Assembly: GCA_942492935.1 (NCBI GenBank)
Contig: OW818654.1
Coordinates: 2,604,001-2,668,000, forward strand
Source of the DNA: JANJUO01 sp942492935
GTDB taxonomy: Bacteria; Bacteroidota; Ignavibacteria; Kapaibacteriales; UBA2268
Length of the DNA stretch: 64,000 nucleotides
Direction: 5' to 3'
A program made the position numbers and the translations under genes. A model generated the notes under the pieces. It saw nothing but the letters and a program-made list of their open reading frames with translations. It was not told the origin of the DNA and did not search any database. Positions within the stretch are counted from its first letter, which is position 1, and each line of letters begins with the position of its first letter. Below, piece by piece: positions 1-8,198 of this stretch.

Positions 1-1588
1 ACAATATGAAATTTAAATCGTTTTCAAGTGCTTTATATAATCCGGGACTTGGTCCGTTAAAAATATATGCAAACACTAACTTATCGCCATCAAGAGTATT
101 GATATATCCAGCTAATGCACTTACATTTCTTAATGTGCCTGTTTTACCCCTGAGATTATTCTCTGCTTTTGTTCCTTTTAAACGATTTCTTAAAGTGCCG
201 TCTATTCCTGCAATTGATAAAGTTGTTTCGAGTCCATCTCCAAAATCTTGAAACTGAGATTTCACTAATAAATTTACCATAGCTTCAGAAGTTACTGAAT
301 TTCTTCTTGATAAACCAGAACCATCATTTAATTTGCAATTATCACAAGGAATGTGATATTGATTCAAATATCTTTCAGTAAGCATTTTAGTTTCTAATGA
401 ATTATTTTTATGGTTTCCTGCAAATGCACCAATCATTTTGAATAAATTTTCAGCAAAATGATTATCACTATCCTTATTTACCGGAAACATCAAATCTATT
501 AATGGTCTGCGAAACTCAGCAATTAACTGATATTTTTTTGTACTATCATCTTCATACATTGCTTTTTTCTCAACAGCTCCATTTACTTTAATGCCACTTG
601 CATTTAATCTTTGCTTAAAGCATCCTGCAGTTGAAAGTTCGGGATTGAGATTGTAATATTGATAAGAATAAGTAGAATTTGGTGCAAATGTACCACCTAC
701 TGAAACAACTTGTTTGCCTTCTGAATTTGTAGAATTTTTGATAAAGAATGGTGCTTTTGCTGTTCTTGCAACTGTTTCTAATCTCATATCTCCATAGTAA
801 TTATCGAATTCATTTTCAATATTAGCTTTAAGTTTTTTTGATTTCTTTTTCTTTCCCTTTGGTATAATTTTTTTGGCAGGTGATTTAACAATTGCAGACA
901 CATTTTTTATAATAGCTTCTGAAGAAGGTACTACTTGAACATTAACCAAAGAACCCGGTGTACGTCCAGCATTAACAATTACTGTAATTATATTTTTCTC
1001 AACACTTAAAGCAGAAACTGGTGGAACAGCTTGAACCTCATCAGCATCGCCACTATACTTGAATCTATCAGTCATTCCGTCATAAAAGGAACCGTCTGCA
1101 TAAATTTTACCATCAATGCGTTTAATACCCATTCTGGAAATTTGCTCAGCCAATATCTCCAAATCTCTTATTGAAAGCATCAAATCGCCATTGCCAACAA
1201 GATAAACATTTCCCTTTAAAACTGTATCAGAAATAATTTTCCCGTCAGTAAATACTTGGGTTGGTACTTCATAATCATCGCCCATAAGGTTTAATGCGAC
1301 AAACGATGTAAAAAGTTTTGTAGTACTTGCAGGTGTTACATTTAATCTACTATTTTTTCTGTAGAGATATTTTCTGTTATTCATTGAATAAACAGAAACC
1401 CCGTATTTTATACCTGACAAATACTTATTTGATAAAATACTATCAAACTTATCAATAATTTGTGTTTTTAATAGGTTTGTATCTAAATGATTATATTTTA
1501 ATGAATTATCAGATTCAACATAATCAGTTGAAAACAGATAATAACTTAAGAATATAAAAGTCAAATAATAATAAAATAACCTTTTCAA
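1..1588 (-). CDS. dacB: D-Ala-D-Ala carboxypeptidase/endopeptidase, PBP4 family (S13), 3' end outside window
   Basis: Penicillin-binding protein 4-type periplasmic peptidase that trims or cleaves peptidoglycan cross-links. The minus-strand frame is open from a TTG at 1588 to the window edge (about 529 codons seen, C-terminus missing). An in-frame TAA lies four codons upstream of this TTG and a GGGGGA ribosome site sits just before it, so TTG is the only early start. The N-terminus is a hydrophobic signal segment. The three active-site motifs of family S13 are visible: PASTTKLF (nucleophile Ser about 88, Lys about 91), SDN near residue 373 and KTGT near residue 480. The gene is divergent from htrA, with about 140 bp between the two starts. 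The motif set and length make the family assignment firm; carboxypeptidase versus endopeptidase activity cannot be told from sequence. Confidence 0.93.
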   Translation of the reverse strand, partial: MKRLFYYYLTFIFLSYYLFSTDYVESDNSLKYNHLDTNLLKTQIIDKFDSILSNKYLSGIKYGVSVYSMNNRKYLYRKNSRLNVTPASTTKLFTSFVALNLMGDDYEVPTQVFTDGKIISDTVLKGNVYLVGNGDLMLSIRDLEILAEQISRMGIKRIDGKIYADGSFYDGMTDRFKYSGDADEVQAVPPVSALSVEKNIITVIVNAGRTPGSLVNVQVVPSSEAIIKNVSAIVKSPAKKIIPKGKKKKSKKLKANIENEFDNYYGDMRLETVARTAKAPFFIKNSTNSEGKQVVSVGGTFAPNSTYSYQYYNLNPELSTAGCFKQRLNASGIKVNGAVEKKAMYEDDSTKKYQLIAEFRRPLIDLMFPVNKDSDNHFAENLFKMIGAFAGNHKNNSLETKMLTERYLNQYHIPCDNCKLNDGSGLSRRNSVTSEAMVNLLVKSQFQDFGDGLETTLSIAGIDGTLRNRLKGTKAENNLRGKTGTLRNVSALAGYINTLDGDKLVFAYIFNGPSPGLYKALENDLNFIL

Positions 1589-1728
1589 ACTTCCCCCTTA
1601 GTTTTGAACTTCTAAATTATAAAAAAATCTTGGATTGACAAAAAAGAATTATCAAATTTTTATCAAAAATTATCGTCAATACAATTGAATAAATAATTTT
1701 TTTAAAATTTTGCGGAGTGTTTTCTGAT

Positions 1729-3246
1729 ATGAAAAAAATGATTTTTGCTTCGGTACTATTGATTGGATTAGGAATATTTATGGGAGTTTTACTCGTATCC
1801 AATCTAAATTCTAATTGGATTTCTAATCTTTTTGCCGATAGTAAAGTTAAAATCGGTGCCGATAATGCACCTGTTCAATTAAATGATGCTGTAAAAACAT
1901 TAAACGAAGCAATGGTATCGGCTGCTAATTCTATTCTGCCAACCGTTGTATATATTTCTGTTGAGTCCGAATCCAAAGCAAATCCTAACAGAGAAATGGA
2001 AGAAAATGATTTCTTTAGATTCTTTGCTCCTCATGGTGGAGATATGCCAATGCGTGGAAGTGGTTCAGGAGTTATTATTACCAGTGATGGATATATTGTA
2101 ACGAATAATCACGTTGTAGAAAATGCAAAAGATGGTGGAATTAAAGTAACTACAATGGATAAAAAAGAATATTCAGCTACATTAGTTGGTACAGATCCAT
2201 TTACTGATTTAGCAGTTATTAAAATTGATGCAACTGGCTTAGCTGTTGCTCATCTGGGAGATATTTCGACAGTTAGAGTAGGCGAAATGGTTTTTGCAGT
2301 AGGTAATCCTCTTGGTTTAAATTCAACCGTTACAAGTGGTATTGTTAGTGCTGTTGGACGTGGTGCTTTACCAGGAAACCGTAGAGGTGGTTATAATGTG
2401 GAACATTATATTCAAACTGATGCAGCTATCAATCCAGGTAATTCAGGTGGTGGTTTGTATGATTTACGTGGAAGTTTAATTGGTATTAATACTGCAATTG
2501 CTACTGAAACTGGTTCTTATATTGGATATGGTTTTGCTATTCCAGTCGATTTGATGCGTTCTGTTGTAGATGATTTAATTGATGATGGTGAAATTAATCG
2601 TGGTTATATTGGAGTAGTAATTAAACCAATCGATGAACTTATGGCAAAAGGATTGGGCTTAAATAAAGTTGAAGGTGTGCTTATTGATGATATTCAAAAA
2701 GGAAAAGCTGGCGACAAAGCTGGATTAGAATCAAAAGATGTTATTCTTGAAGTTAATGGTAAACCAGTAAATTCACCAAGTGAATTGCAAAGCACAATAG
2801 TATTTTATCGTGCAGGCGATAAAGTAAAACTTACAATTTTTAGAGATGGCAAGAAAATTTATAAGGACGTTGTATTACAACCTTCTGATGACAAAGAAGT
2901 TGCTGTAAAAGGAAATGACAAGAAAGAAAAAGAAGAGTCAAAAGATTCGAAAGAACCTGTTAAATTTGATAAACTTGGTTTCACAGCTGAAAATTTGACT
3001 TCTAAAATTAAAGACGAATATGGAATTGATAACGGTGTTTTAGTTTCAGGTATCAAAAGATTTTCTCCTGCCTCAGATAGAGGTTTGTTCAACGGTGCAG
3101 TTATTACTAAAATTGATAAGGAAGAAATTAAATCTCCCGGTCAATTAAAGAAAATTATTGACACAAAAAAGAAAGGCGATGTAATTCTTCTTCATGTTAA
3201 ATACCAAGATAGATCTCAAATTGTGGCAATAGAAATTAATGATTAA
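1729..3246 (+). CDS. degP: HtrA/DegP-type serine protease with two PDZ domains
   Basis: Periplasmic trypsin-like protease/chaperone for misfolded envelope proteins. I choose ATG 1729 because GGAG (1714-1717) lies nine or so bases before it; a GTG at 1717 would overlap that site. Residues 1-25 form an uncleaved or cleaved membrane signal. The catalytic triad is complete: His128 (NNHVVEN), Asp160 (DPFTDLAVIK) and Ser239 (NPGNSGGGL). PDZ1 covers about 285-385 (RGYIGVVIKPI...), then a Lys/Glu-rich linker, then PDZ2 to the end. Its last eight bases overlap the start of the following ABC ATPase, so the two are probably translationally coupled. About 505 residues, normal for the family. Confidence 0.95.
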   Translation: MKKMIFASVLLIGLGIFMGVLLVSNLNSNWISNLFADSKVKIGADNAPVQLNDAVKTLNEAMVSAANSILPTVVYISVESESKANPNREMEENDFFRFFAPHGGDMPMRGSGSGVIITSDGYIVTNNHVVENAKDGGIKVTTMDKKEYSATLVGTDPFTDLAVIKIDATGLAVAHLGDISTVRVGEMVFAVGNPLGLNSTVTSGIVSAVGRGALPGNRRGGYNVEHYIQTDAAINPGNSGGGLYDLRGSLIGINTAIATETGSYIGYGFAIPVDLMRSVVDDLIDDGEINRGYIGVVIKPIDELMAKGLGLNKVEGVLIDDIQKGKAGDKAGLESKDVILEVNGKPVNSPSELQSTIVFYRAGDKVKLTIFRDGKKIYKDVVLQPSDDKEVAVKGNDKKEKEESKDSKEPVKFDKLGFTAENLTSKIKDEYGIDNGVLVSGIKRFSPASDRGLFNGAVITKIDKEEIKSPGQLKKIIDTKKKGDVILLHVKYQDRSQIVAIEIND

Positions 3247-4012
3247 TATTAATAATTTGTCCAAATCTTTTGGACCAAAAGTTGTTCTTGATAATGTTTC
3301 CTTAACTATTCCCGATGGTGATACTTTTTGCATCATCGGGAAATCAGGGACAGGCAAAAGTGTATTGTTAAAGCATATTGTTGGACTCCTCGAACCAGAT
3401 TCAGGGTTTGTTGAAGTTGATGGCAATAGAATTGATACATTGACATATAAAGACTTATTTAAATTAAGAAGAAATATGGGATTTGTATTTCAGGGAGCGG
3501 CATTATTCGATTCGCTTACAGTTTATGAAAATGTTGTTTTAAGCTTATTTGAACATGGTGAAAAGGATATAAATATACTTGAAACTGAAGCAAAAAGAGT
3601 TTTATCAGCTGTTTCTCTTCTACCTGACATCGAAAATGAAAATGACTTTGAGTTTCAAAAAGAATGGAAAATTCTTAGTGAAAAAAAACCATCTGATTTA
3701 TCTGGTGGTATGAAAAAGCGACTTGGTGTAGCAAGAGCATTAGTTGGAAGTCCAAAATATATCTTATATGATGAACCTACAACAGGTTTAGACCCAGTTA
3801 CTTCGGAACAAATCGACATAATGATTGCTGATTTAGCAAATCGACTAAAAGTAACATCTATTGTAATTACTCACGATATGTTTTCAGTATTCAAAATTGC
3901 AAAAAATGTAGCTATGCTTAGCGATGGTAATTTATGCTATTCTGGTGATGCTTATGGTTTGCACACATCTAAAAATCCTGTAGTTATTGAATTTTTGGAG
4001 AGATACAAGTAG
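3239..4012 (+). CDS. ABC transporter ATP-binding protein, MlaF/Ttg2A-like
   Basis: ATPase subunit of the type that powers MCE/Mla phospholipid transport between the outer and inner membranes. Walker A GKSGTGKS is near residue 34-42, the signature LSGGMKKR is present, and Walker B ILYDEPTTGLDP is followed by the H-loop (VITHDM). LSGGMKKR with TTGLDP is typical of MlaF rather than of importers. 257 residues. It overlaps htrA by eight bases. No MlaE permease follows; an MCE-domain protein that could be its partner lies far away at 28401-29369. Substrate is inferred from family similarity only. Confidence 0.88.
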   Translation: MININNLSKSFGPKVVLDNVSLTIPDGDTFCIIGKSGTGKSVLLKHIVGLLEPDSGFVEVDGNRIDTLTYKDLFKLRRNMGFVFQGAALFDSLTVYENVVLSLFEHGEKDINILETEAKRVLSAVSLLPDIENENDFEFQKEWKILSEKKPSDLSGGMKKRLGVARALVGSPKYILYDEPTTGLDPVTSEQIDIMIADLANRLKVTSIVITHDMFSVFKIAKNVAMLSDGNLCYSGDAYGLHTSKNPVVIEFLERYK

Positions 4013-4180
4013 AATTTTAAGATTGTAATGGTATTAATTAGCAAAATACCAGAATAAATGCGAAGAAGAATTTGAAAATAATAATGCCAATCAATATTTT
4101 CATAGTTTTGACTAAACAAAGATTATTGTGAATTCAGCCGCATATAGATAATTTAGAATTTTTTTTTTTTAATTCCTTGT

Positions 4181-4360
4181 AATTCCCATCGGGAATAAAT
4201 GTTTGTAACAAATTAATTCCCCACTTCAATCAGCAACACCGTAGGTGTTGAATGTGTATTAAATTATTCAATCCCGCTGGGATTGCTGGACTTACGCCAG
4301 TTCCTTCCCCTTGGGGAAGGTTAGGTTGGGGTTTACATAGATGTAATCCCTAACGGGATT
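4181..4360. repeat. Cluster of small hairpin repeats in intergenic region
   Basis: Between the ABC ATPase (ends 4012) and the RhuM-Fic remnant there is no gene but at least five short palindromes: 4182-4196 (ATTCCC/GGGAAT), 4234-4250 (CAACACC/GGTGTTG), 4269-4285 (CAATCCC/GGGATTG), 4303-4320 (CCTTCCCC/GGGGAAGG) and 4345-4360 (AATCCC/GGGATT). Loops are 2-4 bases. Arms differ in sequence but share a plan: GC-rich 6-8 bp stem, tiny loop, AT-rich spacer. This resembles REP-like intergenic palindromes; similar ones recur at 5001, 41030 and 49883. Confidence 0.7.
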
Positions 4361-4462
4361 TTCAATGAATTTCATTTTTTTTATTATTTCAACTTGTTCA
4401 AAATATTCTTGTTTTTCATTCAAATAACAAAGCAAATTGAAAATTTCTATGCGACTGGGTAG

Positions 4463-4857
4463 TTACAAAATTAATACTCTTTCATTTGGTTTGTTAATAG
4501 CAATTAGCAATGTAAGTAATGCCAATATATTATTATCCAATTTGATTTCGTCCAATTTATCATTTTTTTTCAAAAAATATAAAAATAAAGCGGCTGCTAT
4601 ACGTTTATTTCCATCAATAAAAGAGTGGTTTTTAACTAAAAAAATAAAGCAAATTGAACTGTTGCAAAATTTGCAACAGTTCAATTTATTGGCAACTCTC
4701 CTTCCTTAAACACATTATTAATATGTCTGGAAATTACAGATTTATCTCTTTGAAATAAATCAGACATTTGGTTCAATGAAAGCCAAACTGTTTCTTGATT
4801 CAAGTGGACTTCAATTTCAGCTTGATTATTTTGATAAATAATTATATCGCTATTCAT
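4463..4857 (-). pseudogene. Remnant of RhuM-Fic (virulence RhuM / Fic-DOC) fusion protein, internally deleted
   Basis: Two adjoining minus-strand frames belong to one protein. The first (ATG 4857, stop 4681) is the RhuM N-terminus: a winged-helix-like stretch with ETVWLSLNQMSDLF and VISRHINNVFKEGELPIN. The second (about 4684 down to 4463) holds the Fic/DOC active-site motif HSFIDGNKRIAAALF and C-terminal helices. Intact relatives carry about 200 residues between these parts; here they are missing and the join lies in a 37-bp palindrome that introduces a stop. Fic domains of this type modify targets by AMPylation or phosphorylation; this copy cannot make the full protein. An 11-codon N-terminal extension from 4887 is possible. 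Confidence 0.75.
4651..4687. repeat. 37-bp palindrome at the deletion junction of the RhuM-Fic remnant
   Basis: Two perfect 18-bp inverted arms (4651-4668 and 4670-4687) are separated by a single base. The palindrome sits exactly where the RhuM and Fic halves meet, so it may be the scar or cause of the deletion, or a hairpin inserted there. On the minus strand it is followed by a T-rich run and could also act as a terminator. Confidence 0.85.
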
Positions 4858-5000
4858 TTTTATACTCTTGAAGATTTCAAATATCAAAATTACGAAAATA
4901 GTATTTAAAAATGAAAGATGGAATTAATAAATGTAATAAGAACATTAATTCCAGAAATAAAAATAATATTAACCAAAAAAATCCGAAGGTTACTGCTTTT

Positions 5001-5051
5001 GGAAGCATTTGGGCTTGCCCAAATGTCAATGGAGAAAGCTCCATTGCTTCC
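5001..5051. repeat. Nested inverted repeat that can fold into a three-way junction
   Basis: GGAAG (5001-5005) pairs with CTTCC (5047-5051). Between them lie two further hairpins: CATTTGGGC/GCCCAAATG (5006-5025, loop of 2) and CAATGGAG/CTCCATTG (5027-5046, loop of 4). The whole 51-bp unit therefore folds as a closed stem with two arms. It lies just upstream (plus strand) of a strong terminator and outside any gene. Confidence 0.75.
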
Positions 5052-5059
5052 TCAAATTA

Positions 5060-5088
5060 AAAAAAACCCCGAAAATTTTTCGGGGTTT
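5060..5088 (-). terminator. Rho-independent terminator of the OmpA/PD40 gene
   Basis: AACCCCGAAAA pairs with TTTTCGGGGTT and the hairpin is followed on the minus strand by a run of T (complement of the A run at 5058-5066). It lies about 25 bp past the stop of the minus-strand gene ending at 5112. The stem also has T on the plus-strand side, so it may work in both directions. Confidence 0.85.
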
Positions 5089-5111
5089 TAAATTTCAATG
5101 ATAATTAAAAC

Positions 5112-7763
5112 TTATTTTCCTTCGTATTCACTTAATGGAGTTTTAACAATAACTTGTACAGTTCGATTATATAATCTTCCTTCTGGTAAATCATTTGTGT
5201 AGAGTGGTTCTTCTTCACCAACCCCACGACTATTTAAAATACCATAAGACCCTTTAGTTTGTTTGGTTATACCATCGCGTACTGTACCAGAACGTTTGTC
5301 AGATAATTTTTTGTTTGAATCATACATACCTTTAGTGTCTGTATGTCCAATAACTTCAATTACAGAGCTTGGCTTACAACGTTCGTAAACATAATCACTC
5401 ATAATCTTTTGATTCAATGGACCTGCATCTGCGCTATTGAATGGGAAAAGAATCAAACTATATTTTTCTAATGTCGAATCGGCGTACTTATCAATTTTCT
5501 TTCGTTCTGAAGAAATTTGTAATACTGGAATTGTTATAGGGTCAGAAGCACATTCAGCACCAGAGAATGTTGTAATTATTAATTGAGCTGTGTAAGGAAC
5601 TTCATCTTTTGGAAATTCGTTAGATGGATTCATCCATTCCCATTCCAATTTAGGGTCGGTAATTCCAATTTTTGTATGGGTAATCCAAGTTTGGTTTCCA
5701 CGTTTAACTTCGATTCTTCTTTTAGCTACAATCGCATCTTCGATACCATTTTTCATAACAAAAGTCATTTCTTCTGGTTGTGGTCTGATAATAGAACCTC
5801 TATCAAACACAGGTTTTACAACATTCCAATCACTACATAGAATTTCAACTCTTCTATTTTCTTCGTGAGCCAACAATGGATCTTGTTGTGTATCAGCAGC
5901 TTTTTCAGGTTTGCCTCTAAATGATAATTTCATTCTATCAGTTGAAATTCCCCAAATATCTTTGAAGTAATTATATACATTTGTTGCTCTTTCTTTAGAC
6001 AAATTATTGTTATTCTTTTCTTTAGCAGTAACATTATCATTAGTACCAACGATTTCAATTTTTACGGTTGGATTCAACTTAAGTCTATAACCGTATATGT
6101 TAAGTAAATGATAATATTTATCTAAAGTACCACCTCGAATTGTAGTATCTGTAAATATTTTAGTTTGGTCTGCACTCTTAAATAGATTATATCTTGTAGG
6201 AATAGTACCAACGCCTTCATCAAAGAATACATAGTTAAGCAAAGCATACAAATCCCACGTTTTTACTTCATTCATTACAAGACCTCTGAAATTAGCAAAC
6301 TTGGGTTGGGATTTCTTAGCTTCTGTAATAAATTCTGCTTCTTCCATTTCAGCTCTTAAAATTGGTCTTTCACCAAGTGTAATTTTTACTCTGATTTCAG
6401 CAAGTGTTTGAGTTTCTAAAGAATCTTTTGTAATACCAGGGTGATCAACCTTTTGTTGAACAGTTTTGGACCCATATTTTGGATTTTCTGCAGTTATATC
6501 AAGAGTAATGAATTTTACAGAATCCTTTGGATTGCCGTAATCTTTATTTGAAACTATAAATTCTTGCTCTCTTTTTGATAAAGTAACAGAATCTTTTACA
6601 ATTCTATTTATTAGTGGACTTTTGATTGTAATAGTAGCGGGAATAAAATCACCAGTACATTCATCAACGACTGTAGTGATTACGTTAACAGCTTTAAAGA
6701 AAGAAGGTACAAATGCCATAAATACATCTAAACTACCTTGATAACCGGGTATATCTTTTCTTGTTGAAGAGAAATAAATAATATCACCAGAAGCAGGCAA
6801 AGTAATAAATTTTTCGTCTTCTTTTGTGTTCAAAGGTTCAGGCAACAAATCAGGTTTACCCCAAGATTTTCTATCTGAGTCAAATCTTGTAACATAAAAA
6901 TCCATACCGCCAATACTTGGAGAATGACCATTTGAAGCGAAAAATAAAGTAACACCATCAGCACCAATAAAAGGAGTTTGTTCGGATTTGCTTGTATTTA
7001 ATTCTTCAAGATTTTGAGCTGGTTTCCATTCATCATTGTCAAAATCATAGTCAGAATACCAAATATCCATATTTTTTTCTATTGGCGTGCCATTACTATT
7101 AGGTCCTTTTCTTGTAGAAACAAAATAAAGACGGGATTTGTCAGGAGCGATAGAAGGTTGAGAATCCCAATTTTCGGAATTAATATTTTTACCTAAATTT
7201 ACTGGTTGTGACCATTTATCACCATCTATTTGCGACATATATATATCACAACTACCAAGTCCGCCAGGTCTGTCACAAGCAGTAAAAAACAAGGTTTGCT
7301 TGTCAGCAGCTATACTTGAAGCACCTTCATGAAATTTGGTATTTACGTTGTCATAACTTAAACCAGTTAAGGTATCAATATTGTAGATATTTAGAAATAC
7401 AGTATCTAATCTGTCTGCTTTTTTACCAGCCCAAAAATCGTGTGAATTATCACCATCTTTGGTTAATCTACTTCCTGGTTTGTCGGAAACGAAAAATAAT
7501 GTTTTTCCATCGGCAGAAACAGTTGGAGCATAATCTACACCCTGCCAATTAATCATTGGACCAAGATTGATGATTCTAATGCGTTTAGCATCAAGAATAT
7601 TATCATCATTAGCTTTTGCCGCATTGGCAGATATTGACGCACTCATCATATAGAACGCTGTCGGATTACCAATTGTTTCACTTTTCTTCTTAGCAAACAA
7701 AGGCATCATCAAAATTATACTGATTACCATAGCGGTAATAATTTTGAAGTAAAAACGGTACAT
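5112..7763 (-). CDS. Exported OmpA-family protein with PD40 (TolB-like) beta-propeller
   Basis: 883-residue envelope protein. N-terminal signal peptide (about 1-24), then five PD40/WD40-like blades, each with a phrase like ADGKTLFFVS or APDKSRLYFVS (about residues 75-360), then a mixed beta region, then two OmpA-like peptidoglycan-binding domains (about 545-655 and 765-875; the second has VIEVIGHTDTKG and NRTVQVIV). The start ATG 7763 has AAGGTGA just upstream. Such proteins anchor outer-membrane or T9SS-associated complexes to peptidoglycan in Bacteroidota; the exact partner is not evident. It ends in a strong terminator and stands as its own transcription unit. Confidence 0.88.
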   Translation of the reverse strand: MYRFYFKIITAMVISIILMMPLFAKKKSETIGNPTAFYMMSASISANAAKANDDNILDAKRIRIINLGPMINWQGVDYAPTVSADGKTLFFVSDKPGSRLTKDGDNSHDFWAGKKADRLDTVFLNIYNIDTLTGLSYDNVNTKFHEGASSIAADKQTLFFTACDRPGGLGSCDIYMSQIDGDKWSQPVNLGKNINSENWDSQPSIAPDKSRLYFVSTRKGPNSNGTPIEKNMDIWYSDYDFDNDEWKPAQNLEELNTSKSEQTPFIGADGVTLFFASNGHSPSIGGMDFYVTRFDSDRKSWGKPDLLPEPLNTKEDEKFITLPASGDIIYFSSTRKDIPGYQGSLDVFMAFVPSFFKAVNVITTVVDECTGDFIPATITIKSPLINRIVKDSVTLSKREQEFIVSNKDYGNPKDSVKFITLDITAENPKYGSKTVQQKVDHPGITKDSLETQTLAEIRVKITLGERPILRAEMEEAEFITEAKKSQPKFANFRGLVMNEVKTWDLYALLNYVFFDEGVGTIPTRYNLFKSADQTKIFTDTTIRGGTLDKYYHLLNIYGYRLKLNPTVKIEIVGTNDNVTAKEKNNNNLSKERATNVYNYFKDIWGISTDRMKLSFRGKPEKAADTQQDPLLAHEENRRVEILCSDWNVVKPVFDRGSIIRPQPEEMTFVMKNGIEDAIVAKRRIEVKRGNQTWITHTKIGITDPKLEWEWMNPSNEFPKDEVPYTAQLIITTFSGAECASDPITIPVLQISSERKKIDKYADSTLEKYSLILFPFNSADAGPLNQKIMSDYVYERCKPSSVIEVIGHTDTKGMYDSNKKLSDKRSGTVRDGITKQTKGSYGILNSRGVGEEEPLYTNDLPEGRLYNRTVQVIVKTPLSEYEGK

Positions 7764-8198
7764 ATTAATTCACCTTATAATTTAACTACTAACAATTTTT
7801 ACAAATATTTCCTGCAAAAAATCTTTCAAACTTAACAAATAATGTGTAAAAAAATTCACATTGTAAAAAACAATTAAGTAAATGACATACACAAAAAATG
7901 TAAATTACTTCAAAACAGTTAATTTTTCAAACAAAATTATTCAACATTTCAATTTTTTTTTATTACTTTGTTATAATTATATGATTTTATTGGATTTAGA
8001 AATCTTTCAAAAAAAAAATATTTTTCAATTTGAGTTAAAAACAATAAAAGGTATATGAATATAATCACATACCTTTACAAAAATACAATTTAATTTTAAA
8101 TTAAAATTTAATTAATTTAATTTCTATTTAAATTAAAATAATTAATAACTATTTCACAAACAATTAATTTTCAAGTAATTATTTCAAATAAAATATTT
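7764..8198. other. Gene-free AT-rich region
   Basis: 435 bp between two minus-strand genes with no credible ORF or RNA gene. It is dominated by A/T runs (for example 8085-8160). The only structure I see is an imperfect hairpin at 8047-8076 described separately. Confidence 0.6.
8043..8076 (-). terminator. Possible terminator of the DEAD-box helicase gene
   Basis: AAAGGTAT (8047-8054) pairs with ATACCTTT (8069-8076). On the minus strand the stem is followed by TTATTG and T5. It lies about 120 bp downstream of the helicase stop. The stem is short and AT-rich, so this is tentative. Confidence 0.4.

Noticed and set aside
1617..1802. 61-residue minus-strand ORF across the htrA start
   Set aside because: Overlaps the htrA signal segment and its upstream region with no coding evidence.
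4437..4709. 90-residue plus-strand ORF
   Set aside because: It is the antisense of the RhuM-Fic remnant, which has clear family motifs.
8085..8160. AT-rich stretch as a replication origin or CRISPR leader
   Set aside because: No DnaA boxes, no regularly spaced repeats and no cas genes anywhere in the window.
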